Assembly (NCBI GenBank): GCA_002473385.1
Contig: DKTR01000116.1
Span: 8,352 to 72,351 of the forward strand
Reading direction: 5' to 3'
DNA from: Lachnospiraceae bacterium UBA7225
Lineage (GTDB): Bacteria > Bacillota > Clostridia > Lachnospirales > Lachnospiraceae
Length of the DNA: 64,000 nt
Shown here: piece after piece, positions 46,513-55,464 of the stretch
How positions within the stretch are numbered: position 1 is the stretch's first letter
How the letters are laid out: each line of letters starts with the position of its first letter
Translations under genes and position numbers: made by a program
The notes under the pieces: generated by a model
Told to the model about the DNA's origin: nothing
Databases searched by the model: none
The model's input: only the letters and a program-made list of their open reading frames with translations

Positions 46513-47148
46513 ATGTTCTGGGAATGGGCGGATAAAGCCGGAAGAGTAATCGGTCCGGTTCTGATTCATTATCTGGTGATATCTATATTAAGTATGATGA
46601 GGCTGCATGCAGATGCAGCCTTTCTGACAAGCATAGCGGCAGTGATTGTACTGCCGTTGTTTTGGCGTATGTACCAGAAGGATGGCGTGCAGTATGCCCG
46701 CAAAACGCCGGGAAAGCTTACAGCAGGAGCATATCTTTGGATTGCAGCGCTCGGTATCGCCTGCAATCTGGCACTGACACTGGCGGTGAACGGGATTCTT
46801 TCTTTTTTCTCTTTTTCCAATCAGGTGCAGGAGGCTCTGTTTGCCAGCAATTTCATTGTACAGATCGCCGGAGTGGGGATTCTTGTTCCGATTATGGAAG
46901 AAGTTTTATTTCGGGGTCTTGTATATAACCGTCTGAAGGGGTATACTAAAACTGCAAAGTCCGCCGTGATTCTGGCGGCAGTAATTTTTGCCGTATATCA
47001 TGGAAATGTGGTTCAGATCCTGTTTGCGTTTCCCATGGCGCTGATACTGATTGCGGTATATGAAAAATGGGGGACGCTGCGGGCGTGTATCACCTTCCAT
47101 ATGGCGGTGAATTTAAGTTCCGTGATTATCACGGCAATATCAGGTTAA
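46513..47148 (+). CDS. CPBP-family intramembrane metalloprotease
   Basis: 211 residues, mostly hydrophobic, with the CPBP/Abi motifs: EEVLFRGLVYNRL (motif 1, Glu-Glu), FAVYHGN (motif 2 His, slightly unusual) and FHMAVNLSS (motif 3 His/Asn). In bacteria such proteases process or protect against peptides; some are linked to bacteriocin immunity. No bacteriocin gene is nearby. It follows the amidase by 5 bases and precedes signal peptidase I by 22 bases. Confidence 0.85.
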   Translation: MFWEWADKAGRVIGPVLIHYLVISILSMMRLHADAAFLTSIAAVIVLPLFWRMYQKDGVQYARKTPGKLTAGAYLWIAALGIACNLALTLAVNGILSFFSFSNQVQEALFASNFIVQIAGVGILVPIMEEVLFRGLVYNRLKGYTKTAKSAVILAAVIFAVYHGNVVQILFAFPMALILIAVYEKWGTLRACITFHMAVNLSSVIITAISG

Positions 47149-47170
47149 GCAGCAGATAAAGGAGAGGCTA

Positions 47171-47698
47171 ATGAAGAAAGAGATTTTAAGCTGGATAGGA
47201 TGTTTTGCGGTCGCGATTGCGGCGGCGCTGTTTATTGTGACATTTATCGGACAGAGAGTGGAGGTTGACGGGCGGTCTATGGAGCCGACACTGGAGAACA
47301 AGGATAATCTGATCTGTGATAAGATCAGCTACCGCTTCAGTGAGCCGGAGCGCTTTGACATTGTGGTGATCTACCCGTATGAGGGCAGCACAAAAGAGCG
47401 CTGGATCAAGCGTATTATCGGTCTTCCGGGGGAAGAGGTACGCATCGATCAGGAAGGAAACATTTATATCAATGGAGAAATCCTAAAGGAGTCCTACGGC
47501 AAGGAAGTGATTGCAGATCCGGGCATGGCAATCGAACCGATCCAGCTTGGTGAGGATGAATACTGGGTGATGGGTGACAACCGTAATCATAGCAGCGACA
47601 GCCGCGTGATTGGTCCTGTAACGAAGAAACGGATCATCGGAAAAGCGTTCGTACGAATTTATCCTTTCAGCAAGATTGGATTTATCAAACATCAGTAA
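47171..47698 (+). CDS. lepB: Signal peptidase I
   Basis: 175 residues with one N-terminal membrane helix and the S26 catalytic dyad: Ser in DGRSMEPTL and Lys in RWIKRIIGLPGE; box E GDNRNHSSDSR is also intact. It removes signal peptides from exported proteins such as those encoded nearby. GGAGAGG lies upstream of the ATG. Short Firmicute length. Confidence 0.95.
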   Translation: MKKEILSWIGCFAVAIAAALFIVTFIGQRVEVDGRSMEPTLENKDNLICDKISYRFSEPERFDIVVIYPYEGSTKERWIKRIIGLPGEEVRIDQEGNIYINGEILKESYGKEVIADPGMAIEPIQLGEDEYWVMGDNRNHSSDSRVIGPVTKKRIIGKAFVRIYPFSKIGFIKHQ

Positions 47699-47717
47699 TA
47701 GAAAAGGAGCCTGAAAA

Positions 47718-49094
47718 ATGGACAGAAAAAACGTTTGGGGCAGTTACAGCAAAAAGCAGCTGACAGAGCTGGAAAAATTAAACAAGGAATACCGTCATTT
47801 TCTGGATCATGGAAAGACGGAGCGGGAGTGCATCCGCGAGGCAGTGAAGCTGGCGAAGGAAGCAGGCTACCGCGATCTGCATGAGGTAATTAAGAAAAAA
47901 GAAACGCTCGCAGAGGGCGACAGGGTGTACGCTGTCTGCATGGAAAAGGCAATCGCCATGTTCCACATCGGAAGCAAGGACATTGAAAAGGGTATGAATA
48001 TTCTGGGGGCGCATGTGGATTCTCCGCGTCTGGATTTAAAGCAGAATCCGCTGTACGAGGACACAGAGCTTGCTTATTTTGACACCCATTATTACGGCGG
48101 CATCAAGAAATATCAGTGGGTGACGGTTCCGCTTGCGCTGCACGGCGTAGTTGCGAAAAAGGACGGCAGTCTGATAGATATTTCCATCGGCGAGAAGGAG
48201 GATGATCCGGTATTTTGCATTACCGATCTTCTGGTGCATCTTTCTGGTGAACAGATGGAAAAGAAGGCATCAAAGGTAATCGAGGGCGAGGCGCTAAACC
48301 TTCTGATCGGCAATATTCCGCTGGCAGACGAGGAAGAGACAGCGGTAAAAGCAAATATTCTGAAATTGTTAAAGCAGCAGTATGATATCGAGGAGGATGA
48401 TTTCCTCTCAGCGGAGCTGGAGGTGGTTCCGGCAGGAAAGGCAAGAGAGTGCGGGCTTGACCGCAGTATGGTGCTTGCTTACGGGCATGACGACCGTGTG
48501 TGTGCGTATACATCCCTCGCGGCGATGCTGGAAATGAAAAAGGTGAAGCGGACAGCATGCTGCATTCTGGTAGATAAAGAAGAAATTGGCAGTGTCGGAG
48601 CGACCGGTATGCAGTCACGTTTCTTTGAAAATACGGTGGCGGAGCTTATAAACTGTATGGGAGATTATTCTGACCTGAAGCTGCGCAGAGTGCTGGCAAA
48701 TTCACGTATGCTTTCTTCAGATGTGAGTGCGGCATACGATCCGGAATTTGCGGCATCGTTTGAGAAAAAGAATACGGCATATTTTGCGCATGGCATTGTG
48801 TTCAACAAGTACACAGGGGCGAGGGGAAAATCCGGTTCCAATGATGCCAATGCTGAGTATATGGCGCAGCTCCGTGCGACACTGGAGAAGCATGAGGTGG
48901 CATTCCAGACGGCAGAGCTTGGAAAAGTAGATTTTGGCGGCGGCGGAACCATCGCCTATATTCTGGCACTGTATGGAATGCAGGTGATTGATTGCGGCGT
49001 GGCAGTTCTTAATATGCATGCACCGTGGGAGATCGTCAGCAAGGCAGACGTTTATGAGGCAAAGCGCTGCTATGCAGCATTTCTGACAGAGTAG
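47718..49094 (+). CDS. M18-family metal-dependent aminopeptidase
   Basis: 458 residues. Metal-site motifs of M18/LAP4 peptidases are present: ILGAHVDSPRLDLK (His, Asp), VDKEEIGSVGATGMQS (catalytic and ligand Glu), and HAPWEIVSKADVYEA at the end (His ligand). There is no signal peptide, so it acts in the cytoplasm, probably removing N-terminal residues from imported or cellular peptides; this would complement the Opp importer encoded upstream (inference). AAAGGAGCC precedes the ATG. Confidence 0.93.
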   Translation: MDRKNVWGSYSKKQLTELEKLNKEYRHFLDHGKTERECIREAVKLAKEAGYRDLHEVIKKKETLAEGDRVYAVCMEKAIAMFHIGSKDIEKGMNILGAHVDSPRLDLKQNPLYEDTELAYFDTHYYGGIKKYQWVTVPLALHGVVAKKDGSLIDISIGEKEDDPVFCITDLLVHLSGEQMEKKASKVIEGEALNLLIGNIPLADEEETAVKANILKLLKQQYDIEEDDFLSAELEVVPAGKARECGLDRSMVLAYGHDDRVCAYTSLAAMLEMKKVKRTACCILVDKEEIGSVGATGMQSRFFENTVAELINCMGDYSDLKLRRVLANSRMLSSDVSAAYDPEFAASFEKKNTAYFAHGIVFNKYTGARGKSGSNDANAEYMAQLRATLEKHEVAFQTAELGKVDFGGGGTIAYILALYGMQVIDCGVAVLNMHAPWEIVSKADVYEAKRCYAAFLTE

Positions 49095-49103
49095 GTGCAT
49101 GAA

Positions 49104-49745
49104 ATGAAGTCAAAGATACCTATCGAGATCTCGGCAAAACATATCCACCTTTGCCGGGAGGATTTTGAAGCGCTGTTCGGCAAGGGACGTGAGCTGACAT
49201 TTGTCAAGGAGCTAAGTCAGCCGGGGCAGTTTCTTGCAGAGGAACGTCTGACGATTGAGGGACCGCGGGGGAAGATGGAGCATGTGGCGATTCTGGGACC
49301 TTTCCGGAAGGAGACACAGGTGGAGCTGGCTATTACCGATACCCGCAAGCTTGGCATCGACAAGGTGATCCGGCAGTCGGGCGACATTGCCGGAACGCCG
49401 GGCTGCCGCCTGATCGGCCCAAATGGCAGTCTGAATCTGGAAAAAGGGGTCATTGTGGCGAAACGTCACATACATATGACGCCGAGTGATGCTTACCGTA
49501 TGCATGTGAAGGATAATGAAGAGGTGTTTGTAATCACGCAGAGCTATGAGCGGGCGCTGATCTATGCAAACGTGGTGGTGCGTGTACACCCGGACTTTGT
49601 ACTGGCAATGCATGTGGACACGGATGAGGGCAATGCCTTCGACCACAATGAGGAGCAGTACGGTGTAATTTTGAAGCTGTTTGACGGCAACGCTTATAGT
49701 CTGAGTGACTGGGCGGACGAGCTTTTATCCGGCATACAGCGGTAG
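49104..49745 (+). CDS. pduL: Phosphate propanoyltransferase / phosphotransacylase (PduL type)
   Basis: 213 residues from ATG 49104 (AGGTG upstream; GTG 49095 rejected). Two tandem PduL domains carry the zinc-ligand segments ISAKHIHLCR, AKRHIHMTP and HVDTDEGNA. The enzyme interconverts acyl-CoA and acyl-phosphate. The N-terminus lacks a microcompartment-targeting helix, and no shell genes are present, so it is probably a cytoplasmic phosphotransacetylase used with acetate kinase. It starts 10 bases after the aminopeptidase stop. Confidence 0.92.
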   Translation: MKSKIPIEISAKHIHLCREDFEALFGKGRELTFVKELSQPGQFLAEERLTIEGPRGKMEHVAILGPFRKETQVELAITDTRKLGIDKVIRQSGDIAGTPGCRLIGPNGSLNLEKGVIVAKRHIHMTPSDAYRMHVKDNEEVFVITQSYERALIYANVVVRVHPDFVLAMHVDTDEGNAFDHNEEQYGVILKLFDGNAYSLSDWADELLSGIQR

Positions 49746-49816
49746 CTACGGATTACCCCGGGCAAGGAAAAATAAGGTCGGGCAGAAATAGAAAACTTAA
49801 ATGATGGAGGAAACGT

Positions 49817-52800
49817 ATGGGTAACGTAAAGAGAGTTTATGTGGAAAAGAAACCGGCTTTTGCCGTACAGGCGAAGGAATTGAAGCACGAAATACGCAGC
49901 TATCTGGGAATTGCCGGGCTGACTGGCGTGCGTGTGCTGATTCGCTATGATGTGGAAAATATTTCAGAGGAAGTATTTGAAAAAGCGTGCAAGACGGTAT
50001 TTTCAGAGCCGCCGGTAGACACCCTTTATCATGAAAACTTTCCAATGGGGGAGGGCGACCGCGTTTTCTCTGTAGAATATCTGCCGGGACAGTTCGATCA
50101 GCGGGCGGATTCCGCTGAGCAGTGTGTGCGGTTCTTAAACGAAGAGGAAAAACCGGTGATCCGCTCGGCGACCACCTATGTTATTGAGGGAACACTGACG
50201 GAGGAAGAATTCGCTGCAGTGAAGAGCCACTGCATTAACCCGGTGGATTCCCGTGAGACGGGCATGGAGAAGCCGGAGACACTGGTGACAGTGTTTGAAG
50301 AGCCGGAGGATATAAAGAGTTTTGACGGCTTCTGTGAGCTGGAAGAAGCGCCGCTGAAGGAATTATATGCTTCCTTGAATCTTGCTATGACTTTCAGAGA
50401 TTTTCTGCATATCCAGAATTATTTTAAGAATGAGGAAAAACGCGATCCGTCCATGACGGAAATCCGCGTGCTGGATACCTATTGGTCAGATCATTGCCGT
50501 CATACGACCTTCTCCACGGAACTGAAAGATATTGTGTTCGGGGAGGGCGATTATAAGGAGCCGATCGTCGGCACCTATGAAAAATACCTGGCAGACCGTG
50601 CGGAGATTTTTAAGGGACGCGAGGATAAGTTTGTCTGCCTGATGGATCTGGCGCTGATGGCGATGCGCAAGCTGAAAAAAGAGAGCATGCTGGACGATCA
50701 GGAGGAATCCGATGAGATTAATGCCTGCAGTATTGTAGTGCCGGTGGAAATTGACGGAAAGACGGAAGAGTGGCTGGTAAACTTCAAAAACGAAACCCAT
50801 AATCACCCGACAGAGATCGAGCCGTTCGGCGGCGCAGCAACCTGCCTTGGCGGTGCGATCCGTGATCCGCTCTCCGGCAGAACCTATGTATACCAGGCGA
50901 TGCGTGTGACCGGCGCGGCAGACCCGACCACATCCGTGAAGGATACACTGAAGGGCAAGCTGCCGCAGAAGAAGCTGGTGCGCGGTGCGGCAAAGGGATA
51001 CTCTTCTTATGGAAACCAGATTGGACTTGCCACCGGCTACGTAAAAGAAATTTATCATCCGGATTATGTGGCGAAGCGTATGGAGATCGGTGCAGTGATG
51101 GGGGCAGCTCCGAGAAAGGCTGTGAAGAGAATGACATCCGATCCGGGCGATATTATCATCCTTCTTGGCGGACGCACCGGGCGAGACGGCATTGGCGGTG
51201 CTACCGGTTCCTCAAAGGTGCATACGGAGGCTTCCATTGAGGTCTGCGGGGCGGAGGTGCAGAAGGGAAATGCGCCGACTGAGCGTAAAATCCAACGTAT
51301 GTTCCGCCGTCCGGAGGTGAGCTGTCTCATTAAAAAGTGTAATGATTTCGGTGCGGGCGGTGTTTCTGTTGCGATTGGTGAGCTGGCGGAAGGATTGCAG
51401 ATTTATCTTGACAAGGTTCCGAAAAAATATGCCGGTCTGGATGGTACGGAGATTGCTATTTCTGAATCGCAGGAGCGCATGGCGGTTGTCGTAGATCCGA
51501 AGGATGTCGAAGAATTTCTGAAATATGCGAATGAGGAAAATCTGGAGGCGGTTGAGGTGGCAGTTGTCACAGAAAGTCCGCGTCTGGTGCTTATCTGGAG
51601 AGATAAAGAAATTGTAAATATCAGCCGTGCCTTCCTTGATACGAATGGTGCGCATCAGGAAACCAGCGTGTTTGTGGAGATTCCGTCTGAGAAGGACAAA
51701 TATTTCCGCAGAGATGAGGTGGCAGATGTCCGGACGAAATGGCTGGATACCTTAAGCGACTTAAACGGCTGCTCCCAGAAGGGTCTCGTGGAGATGTTCG
51801 ATAGCTCCATCGGCGCGGGCAGTGTGCTGATGCCGTATGGCGGGAAATATCAGCTTACGGAGACACAGGCGATGGTGGCGAAGCTGCCGGTGCTGGAAGG
51901 TAAGACAGACACTGTTACAATGATGGCTTATGGTTTCGACCCGTATCTGTCAAGCTGGAGCCCGTATCATGGTGCCATCTATGCGGTGCTGGAGTCGGTG
52001 GCAAAAATTGTGGCAGGCGGCGGTGATTACCGTAAAATCCGTCTCACCTTCCAGGAATACTTCCGCCGTATGACGGAAGATCCGAAGCGCTGGAGCCAGC
52101 CGTTTGCGGCATTGCTCGGCGCATACAATGCACAGCTTGGCTTTGGTCTGCCGTCCATCGGCGGCAAGGATTCCATGTCGGGAACATTCAATGAGATTGA
52201 TGTTCCGCCGACGCTGGTTTCTTTTGCGGTGGATGTTGCGAGTGATAAAACGATGGTAACGCCGGAACTGAAAAAAGCCGGAAACAAGCTGGTGCTGCTT
52301 ACGATTGAAAAAGATCATTACGATCTGCCGGTTTATGCGCAGGTGAAGGATCAGTATGGGAAGTTCTTCGAGGATGTAAAGGCGGGCAGGATTGTCTCCG
52401 CATACACCGTAGACGGCAAAGGAATGGCGCTTGCGCTGGCGAAGATGGCGTTTGGAAATGGGCTTGGCGTGAAGGTGGAGCACAATGTTGACGAACGTGA
52501 CCTGTTCACTGCAGGTTTCGGAAATATCGTGGCAGAGGTTCCGGGAGATAAGGTGAGTGAGCTTTCCATCACCTATACAGTGATCGGTGAAGTGCTTGCG
52601 GATGCACATCTGGAGCATAAAAATGTGTCAATTTCTCTTGATGAGGCGCTTGAGGCATGGAAGCGCCCGCTGGAGAGTGTATTTAAGACCGTTTCCGGGG
52701 AAAATGGCGGCACGGCATTCCTGGAGGGGCAGGATGACGCTGCAGTTTCGCTGGTGTCAGGCGACGGACCGACAGCCGTATTCTTTGCAGGCAGGCTGAA

Positions 52801-53677
52801 CCCGGAAAATGAGGTGACATTTAAGGACGGCGTTTATAAGACTGACAAAGTATACATCTGTAAGCATAAAGTGGCGAAACCGCGCGTATTTATCCCGGTA
52901 TTTCCGGGTACGAACTGCGAGTACGACAGCACAAAGGCTTTTGAGCGCGCAGGAGCGGAGGTAGACGTTAAGGTATTTAAGAACTTGACGGCAGAAGATA
53001 TCCGTGATTCTGTAAATATTTTTGAGAAGGCGATCGACCAGGCACAGATTATTATGTTCCCCGGCGGATTTTCTGCAGGCGACGAGCCGGACGGCTCCGC
53101 GAAATTCTTTGCGACGGCGTTCCAGAACGAGAAGATGAAGGAAGCAGTAATGCGCCTGCTGGAGCAGCGGGATGGTCTGGCACTCGGTATTTGCAACGGT
53201 TTCCAGGCTCTTATTAAGCTCGGTCTGGTACCATATGGCGAGATCGTCGGACAGACGGCGGATTCACCGACACTGACCTTCAACACGATTGGACGTCATA
53301 TCTCGAAAATGGTTTATACGAAGGTAGTATCGAATAAGTCTCCATGGCTGCGTCTTGCAGTGCCGGGCGCAACCTATTGTAATCCGGCATCCCATGGAGA
53401 GGGACGCTTCGTAGCAAATGTGGAGTGGCTGAAGAAGCTGTTTGCCAACGGACAGGTTGCGACGCAATATGTATCTCCGGATGGTGAGCTGGATGTTAAT
53501 AATGAAGAGTGGAATATCAATGGCTCCTACATGGCAATCGAAGGCATTACCAGTCCGGATGGACGTGTGCTCGGCAAGATGGCACACTCTGAGCGCCGTG
53601 GTGATTCCGTAGCAATCAACATTTACGGTGAGCAGGATATTAAGATTTTCGAATCCGGTGTGGCATACTTTAAATGA
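49817..53677 (+). CDS. purL: Phosphoribosylformylglycinamidine synthase (single-chain PurL)
   Basis: 1286 residues, the fused large type. N-terminal PurS-like region, FGAM synthetase domains with LDTYWSDHCRHTTF, NFKNETHNHPTEIEPFGGAATCLGG and GGKDSMSG, and a C-terminal glutaminase domain whose nucleophile is Cys in LALGICNGFQALIK; His-Glu follow near SHGEGRF. It converts FGAR, ATP and glutamine to FGAM in purine synthesis. GGAGG precedes the ATG. No purine riboswitch is visible in the short 71-base gap upstream. A strong terminator ends the unit. Confidence 0.97.
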   Translation: MGNVKRVYVEKKPAFAVQAKELKHEIRSYLGIAGLTGVRVLIRYDVENISEEVFEKACKTVFSEPPVDTLYHENFPMGEGDRVFSVEYLPGQFDQRADSAEQCVRFLNEEEKPVIRSATTYVIEGTLTEEEFAAVKSHCINPVDSRETGMEKPETLVTVFEEPEDIKSFDGFCELEEAPLKELYASLNLAMTFRDFLHIQNYFKNEEKRDPSMTEIRVLDTYWSDHCRHTTFSTELKDIVFGEGDYKEPIVGTYEKYLADRAEIFKGREDKFVCLMDLALMAMRKLKKESMLDDQEESDEINACSIVVPVEIDGKTEEWLVNFKNETHNHPTEIEPFGGAATCLGGAIRDPLSGRTYVYQAMRVTGAADPTTSVKDTLKGKLPQKKLVRGAAKGYSSYGNQIGLATGYVKEIYHPDYVAKRMEIGAVMGAAPRKAVKRMTSDPGDIIILLGGRTGRDGIGGATGSSKVHTEASIEVCGAEVQKGNAPTERKIQRMFRRPEVSCLIKKCNDFGAGGVSVAIGELAEGLQIYLDKVPKKYAGLDGTEIAISESQERMAVVVDPKDVEEFLKYANEENLEAVEVAVVTESPRLVLIWRDKEIVNISRAFLDTNGAHQETSVFVEIPSEKDKYFRRDEVADVRTKWLDTLSDLNGCSQKGLVEMFDSSIGAGSVLMPYGGKYQLTETQAMVAKLPVLEGKTDTVTMMAYGFDPYLSSWSPYHGAIYAVLESVAKIVAGGGDYRKIRLTFQEYFRRMTEDPKRWSQPFAALLGAYNAQLGFGLPSIGGKDSMSGTFNEIDVPPTLVSFAVDVASDKTMVTPELKKAGNKLVLLTIEKDHYDLPVYAQVKDQYGKFFEDVKAGRIVSAYTVDGKGMALALAKMAFGNGLGVKVEHNVDERDLFTAGFGNIVAEVPGDKVSELSITYTVIGEVLADAHLEHKNVSISLDEALEAWKRPLESVFKTVSGENGGTAFLEGQDDAAVSLVSGDGPTAVFFAGRLNPENEVTFKDGVYKTDKVYICKHKVAKPRVFIPVFPGTNCEYDSTKAFERAGAEVDVKVFKNLTAEDIRDSVNIFEKAIDQAQIIMFPGGFSAGDEPDGSAKFFATAFQNEKMKEAVMRLLEQRDGLALGICNGFQALIKLGLVPYGEIVGQTADSPTLTFNTIGRHISKMVYTKVVSNKSPWLRLAVPGATYCNPASHGEGRFVANVEWLKKLFANGQVATQYVSPDGELDVNNEEWNINGSYMAIEGITSPDGRVLGKMAHSERRGDSVAINIYGEQDIKIFESGVAYFK

Positions 53678-53723
53678 GCAGATTAGGAAATGACAAATAA
53701 AACTGCTGAAATTGGCAGTTGCA

Positions 53724-53763
53724 AAAAGGGGAATGATTTGCAGGGATCATTCCCCTTTTGTTA
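53724..53763 (+). terminator. Rho-independent terminator of purL
   Basis: A perfect 14-bp stem, AAAAGGGGAATGAT against ATCATTCCCCTTTT, with an 8-base loop and trailing T-rich sequence. A smaller stem, AACTGC/GCAGTT, lies just before it at 53701-53720. Confidence 0.9.
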
Positions 53764-53817
53764 TGGGTTTTAAAAGCACGGATAAGACCTGTTCTGAGAA
53801 AGACTGTGAAAATCATG

Positions 53818-53898
53818 TGCAACAGTATGTTGCATAGACGGGCGCCAAAATACAACATATGGCTGTTTTAAATGCATATGTTTCATTTTGTTGCAACA
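53818..53898. repeat. TGTTGCA palindromes upstream of the transposase-like gene
   Basis: TGCAACA-GTA-TGTTGCA (53818-53834) and TGTTGCAACA (53889-53898) share the same half-site, and CAACATATG near 53852 is a partial third copy. The second palindrome lies 12 bases before the -35 box of the next gene, so the sites could be operators or relics of transposase substrates. The remainder of the 335-base gap holds the terminator, the promoter and an unassigned GTAC-containing inverted repeat near 53946-53962. Confidence 0.55.
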
Positions 53899-53910
53899 TA
53901 TAAAAAATAC

Positions 53911-53940
53911 TTGAAAAAGAAATCCCTATGCGTTTATGAT
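53911..53940 (+). promoter_or_regulatory. Promoter for the transposase-like gene
   Basis: -35 TTGAAA (53911-53916), 18-base spacer, -10 TATGAT (53935-53940), about 70 bases before the ATG at 54013. Confidence 0.6.
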
Positions 53941-54012
53941 AGGACTGTACAAATCTAGTACATCAAAGCGGGAGCTGATGGGTGTACATAAATAAAGAAG
54001 GGAGTACTATCA

Positions 54013-54669
54013 ATGGAACGTATGAATGAGGGGACACAAATCTGCTATGCAGTTCTCAGGGGCAGAGCAAACCAGCAGCTTTTTGAAGAGGAAATTCAAA
54101 AGATGAAGGTTCTGGATGTGGCGGCAGGTATCCGAAAGGATATGGAACCGGAAATTCAGGTTCTTGCCTACTGCGTACTGGACAATGAGCTGCACCTGGT
54201 GCTGCAGACTGACGGTAATCAGGCTGCAGAAAAATATCTGGACAAGGTAATAAAACGCTATGAGGAAACCTGTATTCCGGAAAATGATGCCGTCTTGCGG
54301 ATCGATTATCTGCCGGGAACCAGGCATTTTCCAGAGGTAAATTCGTCGGTACATGAGCAGGGCATTATGTATGGCATTAACCGGAAAGCTATGCATTTCC
54401 GCAAGAGTACCATGCATGTTCTGAAAGATATGAAATCAGCGCTCCGGTATTGTATGAAGCTGCATATGCTGCCGGTAAAGGAGCAGATTGTCAGTGCACC
54501 GGAGGACTACTGGTGGTGCAGCTATCTGGATTACCTTGGCAGGTGCTGGCTGCCGCTCACAAATACCGGTAAGCTTCTCGGTGAGCTGGATGTGAATGAG
54601 AGACAGGCACAGAGAATCATACGGCAGAAGCATTTAGACGCACTGGCGAAATTATCTTCTAATAACTAG
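54013..54669 (+). CDS. Y1 (REP-associated) transposase-like protein with a degenerate HUH motif
   Basis: 218 residues resembling TnpA-REP/Y1_Tnp proteins: EIQVLAYCVLDNELHLVLQT aligns with the HUH strand (normally YCLMPNHVHLLL), a central Tyr (VIKRYEETC) sits where the catalytic Tyr is expected, APEDYWWCSYLDYLG matches the family's PEDYxWSSYxxYLG, and a C-terminal helix-turn-helix-like VNERQAQRII follows. The first HUH histidine is replaced by Glu (NELHL), so strand transfer is probably lost. The gene is full length with a good promoter, RBS (GAAGGGAG) and normal codon use, which points to a host-adopted DNA-binding protein rather than an active element. Confidence 0.75.
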   Translation: MERMNEGTQICYAVLRGRANQQLFEEEIQKMKVLDVAAGIRKDMEPEIQVLAYCVLDNELHLVLQTDGNQAAEKYLDKVIKRYEETCIPENDAVLRIDYLPGTRHFPEVNSSVHEQGIMYGINRKAMHFRKSTMHVLKDMKSALRYCMKLHMLPVKEQIVSAPEDYWWCSYLDYLGRCWLPLTNTGKLLGELDVNERQAQRIIRQKHLDALAKLSSNN

Positions 54670-54713
54670 TACGTAACCAAAGCTGAGTTGTGATGAAAAA
54701 AATATAATTGTGC

Positions 54714-54742
54714 TTGACAGAATCAACAGGTTATGTTATATT
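54714..54742 (+). promoter_or_regulatory. Promoter for the riboswitch-controlled operon
   Basis: -35 TTGACA (54714-54719), 17-base spacer, -10 TATATT (54737-54742). The expected start near 54749 lies just before the riboswitch aptamer. Confidence 0.8.
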
Positions 54743-54749
54743 TTTAACA

Positions 54750-54884
54750 AGCAAGCGAAAGGGAGTAGCTGAACGGGTAAAACCCGGGTTTGAGATCGTC
54801 ATTCGATGCCGAAGGGCATCCGTATCAAATGAGATAGCAAGACTTTTATTGTGGCAGGTGTCATGGTAAAAGTCTTTTTTCTAT
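54750..54884 (+). ncRNA. yybP-ykoY (manganese) riboswitch with terminator
   Basis: The leader contains the family's conserved AAAGGGAGTAGC (54758-54769), a GC stem (ACGGG/CCCGG area), GTCATTCGATGCC with its pairing GGCATC (54798-54820), and AGATAGCAAGACTTTT (about 54832-54847), where AAAGG can pair with CTTTT to close the P1 helix. AAGACTTTTA then pairs with TAAAAGTCTT (about 54839-54875) and is followed by a T run: a terminator that competes with P1. In this family Mn2+ binding turns expression on. The family is recognised from remembered consensus; no search was run. Confidence 0.75.
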
Positions 54885-54965
54885 ATCATATTTAGAAGGG
54901 CTTTAAAAGCAGACAGGAGCACCTGCACATGCCGGATAGCTTGCCCGGAAAATGGAGGGAAAAAT

Positions 54966-55385
54966 ATGATGGAAAAAACAAGAGAACAGGAAATCCAGGA
55001 GGCAGTAAGAGCAGGAGAACGGGCGCTGACAAGTCTGCGCCGGGCGAAAGAGAAACTGGACAGTGCGAGAAACTGGGGAATTTTTGATTTGCTTGGAGGT
55101 GGATTTATTACAGACATGATCAAGCACTCGCGCATGAACGATGCAGTGGTGCTTATGGAAAGCGCCAGGGCGGATTTGCAGACCTTTCAGCGGGAGCTGC
55201 GTGATGTTTATGTGCCGACAGAGCTTCGCATGGAAGTAGGCGATTTTCTCACCTTTGCGGACTTTTTCTTTGATGGACTGGTTGCCGATTATCTGGTACA
55301 GTCAAGGATCGCGGAGGCGAGGGAACAGGTGGATGACGCTATCCGTCAGGTGGAGCGTCTGCTGCGGGATCTGCGTGGTTTGTAG
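54966..55385 (+). CDS. Soluble helical protein of unknown function under the riboswitch
   Basis: 139 residues starting at ATG 54966 with GGAGGG 6 bases upstream. It is highly charged and helical, with long coiled-coil-like ends (EIQEAVRAGERALTSLRRAK and RIAEAREQVDDAIRQVERLL) around a Gly-rich middle (IFDLLGGGFITDMIKHSRM) and an aromatic FLTFADFFFDGLVADYLV patch. No signal peptide or membrane helix is clear. It is the first gene after the manganese-type riboswitch and is followed by a YccF-family gene. The family was not identified. Confidence 0.75.
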   Translation: MMEKTREQEIQEAVRAGERALTSLRRAKEKLDSARNWGIFDLLGGGFITDMIKHSRMNDAVVLMESARADLQTFQRELRDVYVPTELRMEVGDFLTFADFFFDGLVADYLVQSRIAEAREQVDDAIRQVERLLRDLRGL

Positions 55386-55464
55386 AAATATGGAAAAGCT
55401 GCTCCGTACTCAGAAAAAAACGGATGGATACAACAGGGAGCATTCTGATAAAAGGAGGATCAAT

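Noticed and set aside
49746..49816. Possible purine riboswitch before purL
   Set aside because: The gap is only 71 bases and has no recognisable aptamer or terminator.
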